Assembly (NCBI GenBank): GCA_029448655.1
Contig: JACCLO010000011.1
Location: 2,356,001 to 2,420,000, forward strand
Reading direction: 5' to 3'
Source of the DNA: Wolfiporia cocos
Lineage: Eukaryota > Basidiomycota > Agaricomycetes > Polyporales > Phaeolaceae
DNA: 64,000 nt
Below are positions 11,001-22,532 of this stretch, piece by piece. Below the pieces are notes generated by a model. That model worked only from the letters and a program-made list of their open reading frames with translations. It made no database searches and was not told where the DNA came from. The translations under genes and the position numbers were made by a program. The first letter of the stretch is position 1, and each line of letters opens with the position of its first letter.

Positions 11001-13340
11001 CGTCGAGAGACGGTGCGCGATGGTGATCGTCGTGCGTCCGGCAGCGGCCTTGTCCAGCGCGTTCTGCACAATACCTTCGCTCTGCGTGTCCAGGGCACTG
11101 GTCGCCTCGTCCAAAAGCAGGATCTTGGGGTCGGAGACGATCGCGCGTGCAATAGCAATACGCTGCTTCTGACCACCGGATAGGAGGAAGCCGCGCTCAC
11201 CGACCATGGTGTCGTAACCGAGGGGGAGCTTGGTGATGAAGCCGTCCGCGTTGGCCTTGATGCAAGCTTCCTTGATCAACGCCATCTTCTCGTCCTCAGA
11301 TACGTGTTCCCACTTGGTACCGATGAGACCATGTGCGACGTTACCCTTGATAGTCGTAGCGAAGAGAGTGGGCTCTTGCGACACAAGACCAATCTGGTTA
11401 CGCAGCCACATGAGGTTGAGGTCCTTGAGGTTGTTCCCGTCAAGCTTGACAGCGCCCGACAAAGGGTCGTAGAACCGTTCGACCAGAGAGATCACAGTGG
11501 ATTTACCGGAACCAGAAGCACCCACAAGCGCGGTTGTCCTACCGGCAGGGAAGGTAATCGACAAGTTCTTCACGATGGGGACATCAGGACGGGAGGGGTA
11601 GCTGAACTTGATATTCTCGAGAGTGATCTCTCCGATGCAAGTCTCCGGACGGAGACCCTCCTCACTTCGGGAGTCAATATCGGGGATGCGGTCGATGGTG
11701 TCGTACAGCTTCGCAGCAGCACCCATACCGTGTGTAATGGCTGCAAACGTGTTGTTAAAACAAAGCACATCCATGATCGAGTGAGATAAGCCAACCTTGC
11801 ATCTCCGGCGCCAGCAAAGCGAGCGAGAAGGAACCGATGAGGATAGCCAGAATGACATTGACGACCTTTCCGGCGTTGGCTATATAGAGCATTAGAAGTG
11901 CCATTATCATCAACCGAAGCATAACATACCATAACCCTCGTCAATAAGCGTGGTACCAAAGTCGAAGGCTGCAGGGATCCTCGTCAGGTCCCATCAAGCC
12001 CACAAACGCACACAGACGCACCGAGAGCATATCCTCCATAGATGACGAAGAAGAACGTGGCGAGACCACAGCCGTGCCAAATGGCAGCCTTCATGTCCGC
12101 AACGCGGGCCTTCTGGATGTGTACGTCATACTTGTCCGAGAGAATCTTCTGGGTGCCGAAGGCTTGCGCGGTTCGAACAGTTGAGAAGACCTCCTCCGCG
12201 AGAGTTCCGCCGTCGGCCACATGCGCCAAGGACAGCCTAAATCGTGAGTTAGGACACAAAGCGCAGGACAAGACCCATATGCAGCACTTACTGCATGTAC
12301 CCGGAGATGAATCTGTTCATAATGCCACCGGTAAGGGCAATGCACGGCAGCATGGACGACAGCGCGAGCGCAAGCCGCCAAGAACGGATATAGGCGAGCA
12401 CAAAACCAGTCACGAATGCAGAAAAGAAGTTGAGCACGATGGCGACCTTCTCCGAGATACCCTGCTGCACCAAGTCTAGTCACGGGCATCAACGTCAATC
12501 CCTATACCCTATTTGGGCGCCACTCACGAGTGTCAGTTTGAATGCGGGTCGCGACCTCTCCAGCGCCGACGTTATCAAAGTAAGCAATGTCCTGTCGGAG
12601 AACAGCCTGCAGATAGCGCTCGCGAATACGTTTGGCGTTGATCTCTCCGGTGTACACCCAGGCAGTCATGTAGATGTACGTGCAGACGAACATGCCGAGA
12701 CCTAAATCAGTGTTCAACACCTCGTGGCGTGCGAATCGGCGCATAACGTACCGATGTAAACCAAATACGAGGCGTCGTTGGCGGCGGTGTGCCGGAATTC
12801 CGCCGCGGCAGCAGGCAGTGCATCCTGGGCTTGTTTAGCTGTCGCGCCAGTACCGTCCGCTGTTGCAGCTATGGTACCGAAGTTGACGAATGCTTGTACA
12901 AGATTACCGAAAAGCAGACTCATGAGGGGCTTGGGAATTATCGGTCGTCAGGATCCTACCGCCGAATCACGTCTGATAACACGCACCTGAGCTGCTCCTG
13001 CTGCAGCCGCTGCAACTAGACCAATACCGTCCATGATGAGCTCGTGTTTGGTAGAGAACCTAAGGTGGGATCAGCATATAGTCCAAGAGCGGACATGATG
13101 GACGTACCGGAAGAGAGCGAAGAACGAGACGGGCTTGATAAGTTGTGTGGCAGGCTGTCCCGCATTGTCTGGGACAGCGACCGCCCCAGGATTTGCAGCT
13201 GCAGCGGCCTTCTTTTCATCGGTGCTGTCGACGGTGCTCTGCTGCCGAGTAATATCATCCTGTTCCTTTATCGTTGGGGACCGCGACCGTGCTTCTGCGA
13301 ATTTCTCGCGCACAGAATCTGTGTCTATTGAGGTGGCCAT
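8088..13340 (-). CDS. Full-length ABCB transporter (P-glycoprotein/Pmd1 type)
   Basis: A 24-exon model (first exon 13108-13340, last 8088-8199; 23 introns of 48-67 nt) gives 1337 aa with frame kept throughout. Architecture TMD-NBD-TMD-NBD, as in multidrug efflux pumps at the plasma membrane. NBD1: Walker [10 protein letters not shown] (about residue 460), signature LSGGQKQR (about 580), [11 protein letters not shown], and switch IAHRLST. NBD2: Walker [10 protein letters not shown] (about 1125), [21 protein letters not shown]. So both sites look catalytically intact. An acidic linker ([16 protein letters not shown], about residue 705) joins NBD1 to TMD2. The N-terminus ([14 protein letters not shown]) is cytoplasmic and hydrophilic. 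Exon 9 (10592-11740, 1149 nt) alone encodes NBD1 plus linker. Substrate cannot be told from sequence; pheromone export (Ste6-like) is possible but generic drug/lipid efflux is likelier. Confidence 0.95.
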
Positions 13341-13985
13341 GACCCGAGACAACCGGGAGAGCGGAGTGGGTTGCTCAAGCCTCGTCGGAGGTTCACGACG
13401 GAGTGGTTGAAGTGGAGGAACGAAGCGAGCGCTTAGGGTGCGCGTTCTTGGGTGGGGATACTTATAATCAAATAATTGCTCGGCGCGGCGTGGATCAGGC
13501 TATGGCCGGCGTCGTAGCGTGGGGCCGCGCAAGCCCACGACAGGTCCCGGCAGTCGACGACATATGCCTCATCCCCCCGTCAGATTTTGCTCAATATCGT
13601 CTGCTATTGCTATGCAGACAAGAAGCATACGCTTGGGATACTTTTACAAGTCCGCAAGGACGACGTGAGGTGAATATGTGAACGGGCGACAGAGTCCATG
13701 TTGGGCGGAAACACTTTCCGCTTACCGGATGATGCTTACGCTAAAGCCCGTCGGGCCGATTCGAACTCCGCGACAGCGGGCGATTGCGTGGTCGTTCCTG
13801 GCCTCCTTTGGCGATCTGGTTATTTGATAGCCTCAAATCTGACCAGCAGCGGACAACAGGCCAACATAGTGTGGCTGGAGCTGTTCACCAAGCCAGCATA
13901 CGCGCACGATAGCACATCAAACCGCAAGAGCCGTTATACCTCCGGGAACCGCCACAGGTGGCGATCGGCTGCTACGATACGCACA

Positions 13986-14261
13986 TTATTTAGCCTGGAT
14001 CACGACCAAATCGGAGATCTTGTCATGTGGGGAGGTCGAGAACCAGCCAGAAAAGTATATTTGGCAACTTCCACATTGGTCGACTACGGCCAGGACGCCA
14101 GGTCCAGCCACATCGTCAGTCATAATCGCACCCGACGATGGCCCCGCATCGACGCGGGGGACAGTCTCAAATCCACTTGCGCGCTGGGACGCACAGGGGA
14201 CAAATTTGCGTTCGTCAGGCATCTCGATCGAGGCCGGGCGGCAAAATAGGTCTCCTGCCAA
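13986..14261 (-). CDS. Possible small ORF, 91 aa, unknown
   Basis: An intronless open frame with ATG and stop. Its sequence is not low in complexity and includes SGAIMTDDVAGPGVLAVVDQ and SCQIYFSGWFSTSPHDKISD, which looks more protein-like than its neighbours. No signal peptide, no family recognised, no supporting promoter. It could be an exon of a larger gene or chance. Confidence 0.25.
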   Translation of the reverse strand: MAGDLFCRPASIEMPDERKFVPCASQRASGFETVPRVDAGPSSGAIMTDDVAGPGVLAVVDQCGSCQIYFSGWFSTSPHDKISDLVVIQAK

Positions 14262-15301
14262 GCGACCGCAGCCCGCGGCGCATCAACGACGAGGCAGTTT
14301 TTGGGCATCCCTCGTCTGCTTGCGGTGACGCATCATACAGAAAGAGCACGTAAACTAAACCTCGCTTCTGCGGCTATTCATAGCCTCGGCTAGTAGTCTC
14401 ATTCACATCTCATTTTTGCGATGCCATCAGATATCCATCTCTCCAGGCGCAGTCCCGGCGCATGCGGAATATTCCACCGCTGACTCCTACTCACTCATAA
14501 TCGGCCCCGCGTTTCCCGCGGCTGTACATCTGACTAGCAGGCCAATACCCCCTTAAGCGCCTCGGAGTCGCTGACCGCCAACTGAGACCTTGAATAACCG
14601 CTGACGATGTCCACAGTGACTCTCCGAAATCCACGCCTTCGAAGATTAAGCTCCGTGAGTAATTGCAGGAGTCGCTATAGCCGCATATTCAGCAGCATGA
14701 GTCATTCGCCGCGCCGTGGAAGAGCGGTTGCGATAACATCCATCGGTCGCCGCTCTCAATCAATGACTCCGAGCGCGGGGACGGTCAGAAGCGTTCGAAG
14801 TCACCCGCAGCTGCGCAAGCGTCCACGAACTTCGCAATATTCACACGCTGTCGATAGCTTATTATACTCACAGCAATGTAGGGCGTACGCGTAACGTCGG
14901 CAACGGCGCGGTGCGAGTTAAGCGCACGGTGCATGCGCTCTGAGACTTCAACACCTGGTGGCGCGTGGGCTAGTCTTCACAGTGACTCGCCGCGTCGATT
15001 CGTATGGCAAAATTTGCCGGCTGATGCGGATGCACCTATCACCGCATCATGCATTGTGATGCTGGAATCCATGATCAAGCATCCCCGCCCAAACTCTGAC
15101 ATGATGAACAGATTACAGCCACAGCCAAGTATAGTGCGTGGCGTCGAGTCTGACGTCCATCATCTACCGCCAAGAAGTAACTGAATGTACTCACCATAAC
15201 CACTGGTCAGACTAGTAATCAATGGGATACTGACAAGCCAAGGCCAAGCGAGCGTCGATGTTAGCATGCTAATGATGTACCAGTACCACTGGTTGATTCT
15301 G

Positions 15302-15781
15302 TCACACTATGCCGAATTTGGGGTTGACGCTGCATTGCACAGTGTTATAGCGTTCACGTCTAGAGGAGCTAATTGCGACACTAGATGCATTATTATTAGC
15401 TCGCATTGACACGTTCCAAAAGACATTGACGGGCACCCTCGTCTTCGCATGCCACCCTTCGTGGGGCCTGAGGACAGAGTCAATATCGATCACTACACTG
15501 AGCGTGTTGTTGTCAGCATGACCTCAGGACGCAATGAAGACATCAAAACTAGACTAGGTGCAGAAATATATGGCAGACCGCAACACGCGAGTGCCTTGAA
15601 GGACCGTGTCTCCCGAAATAGGTAGCCAAGCCCGAACTGCCCGCAGCGTGCTGACCAACATCTCCCAGATAGCAATGACCAAACCCAATGATGAGGACAT
15701 GTGCTCTCTCACATTACTACAAGGAGAATTCTGAATACCGATGTATGTTTGATCTGAACGCACGCTCTGCGGAGTGTGCAT
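15302..15781 (-). pseudogene. Possible decayed membrane-protein fragment
   Basis: Minus-strand open pieces in different frames: 15781-15554 includes SSLGLVIAIWEMLVSTLRAV, then 15675-15493 and 15493-15302 follow. The first piece has a hydrophobic helix followed by a basic helix, as in fungus-specific seven-helix membrane proteins of unknown function. Frames shift without good splice sites, so if it was ever a gene it is likely broken. Low certainty. Confidence 0.2.
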
Positions 15782-16639
15782 GAGATGAATGAATAGTTTG
15801 TGTCAGGTGTGCCGAGTTCATGGCGAGCATTAGCTGATACAGGTTCGGATCGCTGAGAATTATGATATGTGGCGCGTCTTCAGTATGATTGAGCTTCTAC
15901 TCTGCTGCTGGAAGAGGCGTCAATGTTTTGCGCGTCAATGTCAGCCCCGGTAACACTGACACAGTCTTCATGATTTACTGAAAACGATGTGAAGAAGAAA
16001 TAGAAAGACCTTTGGCTCGTTCAACAAGTCTACCATATAGCCAACGAAGAGCATGAGTGGTTTTAGTGACCTCTTTCGATCGTTTGTTCCCCATTTGGCA
16101 GGCTACCTTCCTCCTACAGCGCGCAGTTCGCCTTATATCCGCACTGATGTAATACACCGCAGTTCGCGCTTACTGTCGGGATCAATAGAACGCACTGCGT
16201 CTAGTTGTACCGATATATACAAGCCACCGTTCGCGTTCTTGTCTAGTACTCAGACACAGAGGTGGCACTCTTACTCCAAATCGCTGTTCCATAAATAGCG
16301 GTCTCGGCAAGGTCTCCACTCTCGACGCGTTTTAAGAGCTGTGGCCAGTACAGCCACCGCACAGCTTCTGCGGTCGAGCGTCGAAGCCTTTTCGCCGAGT
16401 ATATACCCCAGTCCACAATCAAATGGGTCGTCGACGCGGAGGAAAACCAGCCGGCAAAGTCCGCACGACGACTATGGATGCCTGATCTGGAACAGCCCTG
16501 CCACGTAAGGGAATAACCCATCCCCGCGACGGGATCTTTTTGCACCTCACATCTCTATACCTCACCGCCACCTCAGAGCTGTGCTCTGTCTGTCCCCTTC
16601 GTTATCCAGCCCCTACCTGTCCTTCCCCCGCCCGCCGCA

Positions 16640-18585
16640 ATGTCTTGGAGGCCCGGCAGGAAGACAAAGTCGTCTGGCACCGCGCTGTCCGCGCCAGACG
16701 ATGCCCCGCGATCGACCACGCCTACGCCTGGCAACCCCAACGGACATTCGCTGTCGCGCTCGGGCATCCTCGCCATCCGCGTCCTCTGGGCGGAGGGGCT
16801 CGCGCTTCCCAACGGCGCCGCCCTGCCACCCGCAGTGCAGGCCGCCTTGTCGTCGCAGCAGGCCAAGGTCGCCGCGTCCGTCTCGCCGTCCAGCGTGACG
16901 CAGCAGCGGCTCGCCAACAGGAGGAGCGCACGCGACAGCGTGCAGAGGAAGCAGTGCTGGTGGCTGCCGTACCTCGTCATGGAATTCGAGGTCAACCAGG
17001 TGCTCATCACGCCTCTGGGAGGAGAGCTCGGCAAGCCGCTGTACATGTACGAGACCCACTTGTGAGTGCTGCATCCCATCACGCGTCGCTATGCAACCTC
17101 ATCTATGAACTGCCTAGCGACGTGTCGCGCTACTCGGAGATATCTATCCAGTGCTATCTGCGGACAGAAGAGCCTAAGCGCGGTGGAGACGGCATCGCGG
17201 ATGATATGGGTAACGATCTCTTCATGGGTGGTGTGCGGTTCACGCCAGACTTTGATGATCTGCCGACTGAGGACCAGTGGTATGAGCTCGTTGGCGGCAC
17301 AGGGAAGATCCAGATTGGCGTTGCCTTCCGACCGAGCAGCGGGCAGTCGCTGACCATCGACGACTTCGAGTTGATCACCGTCATCGGGAAGGGCAGCTTC
17401 GGCAAGGTCATGCAGGTCCGCAAGCGTGACACGTCGCGTATCTACGCGCTCAAGACCATCCGGAAACAACACATTGTCGAGCGCGGCGAGATCACGCACA
17501 CCCTGGCGGAGCGAATGGTCCTCGCGCGCGTGAACAATCCGTTCATTGTGCCACTGAAGTTCAGTTTCCAGTCCGAGCAGAAGCTGTACCTGGTCCTCGC
17601 CTTTGTCAACGGCGGAGAGCTGTTCCACCACCTGCAGCGGGAGCAGCGGTTCAACGAGGAGCGGAGTCGGTTCTACAGCGCAGAGCTGCTGCTGGCGCTT
17701 GAGCACCTGCACGAGCTTGATGTCGTCTACCGTGACTTGAAGCCAGAGAACATTCTCCTGGACTACACCGGTCACATTGCTCTGTGCGACTTCGGGCTGT
17801 GCAAGCTCAACATGAAGGACTCGGACACGACCAACACGTTCTGTGGTACCCCAGAGTACTTGGCGCCTGAGATCCTGAACGCGCAGGGCTACAGTGAGTT
17901 TCTCGGATGCCCATCCTCTGTTCCGCGCATTGACGTGTCCTATTAGACAAGACAATTGACTGGTGGACGCTGGGGGTGCTGTTGTACGAGATGTTGTCGG
18001 GCCTGCCTCCGTTCTACGATGGTCCGTCCCTCCATTCTATGAACCTCCGCAGCCATTGACTTGCCACGTTGCAGAGGTCACCGATAAAATGTACCAGAAG
18101 ATCCTGACGAATCCGCTCGTGTTCGGCGACGAAATTGGCCCGGAGGCTCGGAGCATCCTTACCGGGTTGCTGACGCGGGACCCCACGCAGCGCCTCGGCG
18201 TGAACGGCGCTGACGAGATCAAGCGGCACCCGTTCTTCGAGAAGAACATTGACTTCAAGAAGCTCCTCCAAAAGAAGATCCAGCCGCCTTTCAAGCCGAG
18301 TGTCTCCAGCCCTGTGGTGCGTGCCTCTCCCATGCATGTCCTCGCGGGAAAAGTATCCGCGTCGTGCTCACCCTGCTCTTGTCGAATAGGATGTGTCGAA
18401 TTTCGACACCGTGTTCACTGCCGAGGCGCCGTTGGACAGTGTCGTCGAGGGCTCGCATCTGTCGCAGACCGTCCAGGCACAGTTCGCCGGTGAGTCTATG
18501 TATTGAAACCATAACCCATGAGCGAAGGCTTATATGCGCAACAGGTTTCTCGTACGACGGCACCAACATGCCCATCGATTCCTAG
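16640..18585 (+). CDS. YPK1: AGC kinase of the Ypk1/Gad8 (SGK-like) family
   Basis: Six exons (16640-17061, 17118-17893, 17947-18021, 18075-18316, 18390-18489, 18545-18585), 551 aa. Ypk1/Gad8 acts downstream of TORC2 and Pdk1 to control membrane lipid homeostasis, cell-wall stress and growth. The N-terminal 220 residues form the C2-like region typical of fungal Ypk kinases. The catalytic domain (about 222-480) has the glycine loop [11 protein letters not shown]-type [11 protein letters not shown], and the activation segment [14 protein letters not shown] with the Pdk1-site threonine. The tail has the turn motif [13 protein letters not shown] and the hydrophobic motif QFAGFSYDG, whose serine is the expected TORC2 site. 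All key residues are present; should be fully active. Confidence 0.95.
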
Positions 18586-18944
18586 ACGTCTCTGATACGG
18601 ACTCCTGCTGCGCTCTGAGTATTTCCCACCAACTACAAAGTACCATCACTACCCCGGATCTGTGCTTGTCATATAGCTGCTCGCTCCTTGATTATTTTGT
18701 GGTATATTATCGACCTTCGTTATTTGCATTGTTATCTCGCATTACCCGCATTCATTGTCGTACATATTACATCTACATCGGTGGTATAATACGGAACAAT
18801 TATAATCTACATTATCACCCATGTCCGAGGACGATCGCTGTAAGCAACACGTTGGATCATCGACTGCCTCTAACTGTTTCCTTATACCCACTACGCGTGC
18901 CACAATTACCTGAGCATCAAGCGAGGAATTCCCGGCGGTGGTCC
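18586..18944. other. Convergent 3' region
   Basis: AT-rich tract between the stop codons of the kinase (+) and the G-patch gene (-). It should hold both polyadenylation regions; nothing else seen. Confidence 0.6.
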
Positions 18945-20126
18945 TCAGCCTGCATTGAGACTAGCCAGTAGCCGCTGCCTCGCCTCCGTTTCTGCCTTCG
19001 CCAGCCTCGCGAATCCCCTCGTGCCCCTGCCGACGAGCTTCTTCATTCTGCGCATCTCCTCGGCTTCTCGAATATGTGCTGCGAGCGCAGCAGCATTGTG
19101 CGTGACCCGCTTCTTCGACGCCTTGTACGGCCCGACGGTCTTCGCCTTCAGGCCCACGCCCAGCCGATCGGACTTGAGCACTGTGGGCAGCGGCGTGAGA
19201 AGCGCGCGGGGGTTGTGCGATGGCGGCTCGCTGCTACTCGGCGCGTCCGCGGTCGCACCGACCTCAATCTCGTCCTCGTCGTCCTCGTCGGACAGGGTAA
19301 GATCGATGACGTCCACCTTGCGTATCTCGCGCACGTCCCCGTTCGGATCGCACTGCACCTCCCGTTCCTCTTCCTTGACCACGACCCTGCCCGCGTCCTC
19401 TTCCCGCTCGACCCGCGCTCGGGGCCTGCCCTCGCTGGGCTTGCTCCGGCGGGCCACGCCGGCACCGAGTGGCTCGCCCTCGCTCCACCCGCTCTGCTGC
19501 AGCATGGCGAACCCCCTGTTCGACGGGCCGATCGCGAGGAACACCGGGGGCGTGTATGGCCGCTCCTGCGGGGGATCGCGAGAGAGGATGTCTGCGAGCG
19601 TGTGGGTGGGGGCCGGCTGCGGTGGTGGCTCCGAGCGCAGTGCTCGGGAAATGAACCAGTCTTTCTTGGTGCGGTTTTCCCGCCCGCGCGGAGTCGAGGA
19701 CGGGCTCGATGGCGAGGGGGAACCCAGAGGCAGAGAAGGAGCAGGGTCAGTGCTCGTCGCGGCATCCCGGGGCAGTGCGTCCGCGGAGGACGGACGGTGT
19801 GGCGAGGCTGGGTGAGTACGAGAGGTAGGAGCATTCACTCCTCGCGTCAGAGACCGGTACCAGCTGCTCACTTCATTCAGTGGCTGCTCCACCTTTGGCT
19901 CCGGCACGGCCGGCGGCAGACCCATCATGTCGTTGATCTCGTCATAGGACACAATGGCCGGCACGAATCGAGGCGCCGCAGCGAGGCGGCGTTGGGCACC
20001 GAATGAAGACTCGGTCTGCCATGGATCGGGCCCTTCTTCCTCTGGAGTCTGCCCAGTCTCGCGCTCGAGCCGTTCGCGTTGCGCGGGGTCATAACGCGAG
20101 TATATGTAGTGTGTCACAGTCGCCAT
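18945..20126 (-). CDS. G-patch domain protein, single exon
   Basis: Intronless, 393 aa, unusual in this intron-rich window. Start placed at MATVTHYIYSRYDPAQRERL; the open frame extends 46 codons further upstream but that part looks non-coding. The G-patch is recognisable but split: GPSNRGFAMLQQSGWSEGEP then LG, followed by a roughly 85-residue acidic, Ser-rich insertion (VDVIDLTLSDEDDEDEIEV resembles a SUMO-interacting motif), and then DRLGVGLKAKTVGPYKASKK. G-patch proteins usually activate DEAH-box RNA helicases in splicing or ribosome assembly. N-terminal part also has KKDWFISRALR. The C-terminus is a basic helix. Exact orthologue not identified. Confidence 0.75.
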   Translation of the reverse strand: MATVTHYIYSRYDPAQRERLERETGQTPEEEGPDPWQTESSFGAQRRLAAAPRFVPAIVSYDEINDMMGLPPAVPEPKVEQPLNEVSSWYRSLTRGVNAPTSRTHPASPHRPSSADALPRDAATSTDPAPSLPLGSPSPSSPSSTPRGRENRTKKDWFISRALRSEPPPQPAPTHTLADILSRDPPQERPYTPPVFLAIGPSNRGFAMLQQSGWSEGEPLGAGVARRSKPSEGRPRARVEREEDAGRVVVKEEEREVQCDPNGDVREIRKVDVIDLTLSDEDDEDEIEVGATADAPSSSEPPSHNPRALLTPLPTVLKSDRLGVGLKAKTVGPYKASKKRVTHNAAALAAHIREAEEMRRMKKLVGRGTRGFARLAKAETEARQRLLASLNAG

Positions 20127-20560
20127 TGCCCAGAGGTCTAGACGAGCTCGTGGCCGTCGAGCAGCAAGGAGTCGGAGCGATAGCCACGCAGCGCGCCTAA
20201 TCCCTACGGTGCTATCGCGCCAGATCGCTAATCGCCGATTAGTCAAGATCAAGATCGACCACAAGAATTCGTTGGAGGAGGACGAGAGAAAGACAGAGTA
20301 TTATCTGATCGTTCTGCTTGAGGAGATGCACGTCGTAGATACAGCATTTTCATCAATTAACAACTATTACAATAATATCGGGAACACGGGGAATTGGCGG
20401 ACAGATGAGAGCATTATCAAACAAAGGCAGAATCAACGTAAGGTCAGTCCTGCTGATGTTGGCAATACGAAAACATTTCGACAGGGAAATATCCGAGGGG
20501 TATATACTGTAAGTAAGGGACACGGATAGCCACTGAATCTGATGATAATCCGATGGAAGA
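20127..20560. other. Intergenic, promoter of the G-patch gene
   Basis: AT-rich 434-bp gap between the G-patch start and the F-box stop (both minus strand). No other coding signal. Confidence 0.55.
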
Positions 20561-22532
20561 TCACATCGCAGATAATTCACCCCATACGCCCGGCGCCGAT
20601 TCGCATTTGACCTCAGCGACATACATGCGCAGCCACTGAACCATCTCCTTGCTGATCTGATGGCATCGTGTCAGATTCAGTGAATCGAGTCGGTATGGCC
20701 AGCCGAGAGTTGCCAGGGTGTCACTCATACGATGAGCGGCCGGTATGCGAGAGAGAATATGAGCGTGAGCCGCATATGCCGAGGCAGAGCTAGTAGTCTT
20801 GGACACTGTTCGACTGCTCAGAGGCGGAGGCGGAGTAGCCTGGATCGCTGGCCGTCGGGGGAAGGCTTTTGTTTGCGCTGGAAGTCGAGATTCGACTACC
20901 GAACGCAGGGACTCCCAGTCGAGGGTCGTGCAGCCTTCCAGGCACAGAGTTGTGAGTTTCGGACAAGTCCATGTGTGAGAAGTAGCCGGAGTTGACAGCG
21001 TCTGTGCTAGGTGGTAAGTTCCATGCGCTGGTGACGTACGATTTGAAGCAGACCTTCAATAGATTTGGTGATATATCATCGATATCCACGAATTCCAAGG
21101 TTGTAAGCGAGGGAAGCCGCCGCAGAAGCTTCACTAACTTCAGCTCGTTTAGGAAGCTTGATTCGATCCGAAGTCGCCGCAATGGGAGACGCGATAACGA
21201 TTGGCGCAGTAACTGCTCCACCATTGGTGACACGTTGTCCAAGAAGCTGAATTCGATGCACTCGAGCGCGGGAAAAGAGAGCTTGCTGAGTACGGTCTTC
21301 GCACGGACGTTCCCGCAATAGTAAAACGAGGCCTTTGTCAGTCGTGGCAAATGAACTGTCCTAGAATCTGACACGCATGCGTATCTGTCCGATTCGGTGG
21401 AATTGACGTCCGAGTGGGAATTGACGTCGGACATATTACGAAGAGCGAGCTCTTCCAGCTGTGGACACGCGCGCAGAATATTGAGAATGACGTCAACCGA
21501 AGGCGAGAAGGCATTCCAATACCCTCCCAGCTTGAGAACTTGTAGCCTTGACACTAAGCTGAGGTCCCAGCCAAAATTGTACGATGTAAAGGAGCATGAG
21601 TGTAGCCGTGGTGTCCGGCCATCGAAAAGGGGAAGTGGTGGACTCGAGTACTGGTCTTCTTGCATGTTGGGATGACATACACGCACCGAGAACGCCTCCA
21701 ATAGAGGCGCGCGCTCTTTGCAGCGCGTCAGGACAGCATAGGCTTGTGGCCGGTTCGGAACGGTGAGGTCAAACGTCTTCCATCGCCAGATGGACGGCCG
21801 CAGCATGTCCATGGCGTTCACCAGGGTCTGCGTCGAAACGCTCCCGTACTCCATCCGAGCTCCGAAATCCACGCGTACATGGAGAGGCACGGATTTCGAC
21901 CGTTCGAGCTTCAACTGGGCCCTATCCATCGAGTGGTGAGCGCCGGCGACAACACGCGACCAGAGCATAGGTGTATTGACTGCGACATCGCGCCAGTTTC
22001 GGCAGACGAGCATCAGGTTCGCGAGCATGAGCGTATCTTCCTCCTCCCCGTCCATAACGCCGATCTCGAAGATCGCGGAGAGCAGCTCCTCCGGCAGCCG
22101 ATGTATAGGCGATTGGAGGCGTACCGCCTGCTCGAGCCTGGATTCCAGCAGCTCTCGCTCGCTCAGCAGTGACGCCATTCGCGACTCTAGACTGTGCAGT
22201 GCTTCCCGGAGATGGGGTATCGACAGACTCGGAGCCGATATGCAGCCGCGAGAGACCACATCGCCACGGGGGATGGTTCCTTGCACTACGACAGCCTCCT
22301 GCGAGCGCGGAAGCGGAGGAGTACGCACGTCCATGGCATGCGGCACGGCGGTCGGGCTTCTCCTGCACGCGTCGTACGGATCGTACGGGGGCGGAGGCGG
22401 GGACTTGTCCCGCTTCCTCGAGTATGCGTTCGATGGGCGCGGGTGCGGAGGTTCGATGTGAGGCATGGGTGCAGGATGCGCGCGGGCCTGAATGTGAGGA
22501 GTCGGGGAGTGCAAGAGAGATGTTCGGCGCAT
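20561..22532 (-). CDS. F-box protein with leucine-rich C-terminus
   Basis: Two exons (21054-22532 and 20561-21001), 639 aa. After a Pro-rich disordered head and a coiled coil (LREALHSLESRMASLLSERE), the F-box reads HRLPEELLSAIFEIGVMDGE and LMLVCRNWRDVAVNTPMLWS, the Skp1-binding layout standard in agaricomycete F-box expansions. The rest is a series of weak leucine-rich repeats (LEAFSVRVC, LQVLKLGGYW, LEELALRNMS, LRRLRIESSF, LTTLEFVDID). The 52-nt intron has a weak gtctgc donor but restores CPKLTTLCLEGCTTLDWESL. Predicted substrate receptor of an SCF ubiquitin ligase; substrate unknown. Start could be one of several nearby in-frame ATGs. Confidence 0.82.

Larger units (their letters stand above)
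13341..16639. other. 3.3-kb gene-poor region
   Basis: No confident gene. Weak coding traces at 13986-14261 (minus) and 15302-15781 (minus) are listed separately. The last few hundred bases upstream of 16640 hold the kinase promoter, including a TATATA at 16400-16405. Confidence 0.5.

Noticed and set aside
10776..11183. Long open frames antisense to the ABC transporter NBD1 exon
   Set aside because: They mirror the conserved coding strand codon by codon and have no features of their own; a GC-rich exon produces such shadows.
5167..13340. Three same-strand genes (RRP40, VAP, ABC) as an operon
   Set aside because: Each has its own spacer of about 380 bp, its own introns and unrelated function; nuclear fungal genes are normally transcribed singly.
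13745..13775. GTTCGAATC on the minus strand, like a tRNA T-loop
   Set aside because: The flanking five bases do not pair, and no acceptor or anticodon stem can be folded around it.
13698..14249. 183-codon plus-strand frame in the gene-poor region
   Set aside because: No start context, domain or signal peptide, and it overlaps a minus-strand frame that looks more protein-like. Neither is convincing.
17089..17955. 288-codon open frame antisense to the kinase
   Set aside because: The plus strand there encodes an unmistakable kinase domain with clean introns, so the reverse frame is a shadow.
18955..20006. Two long plus-strand frames opposite the G-patch gene
   Set aside because: They lie wholly inside a coherent minus-strand coding sequence and show no domain; composition is Arg/Ser shadow-like.
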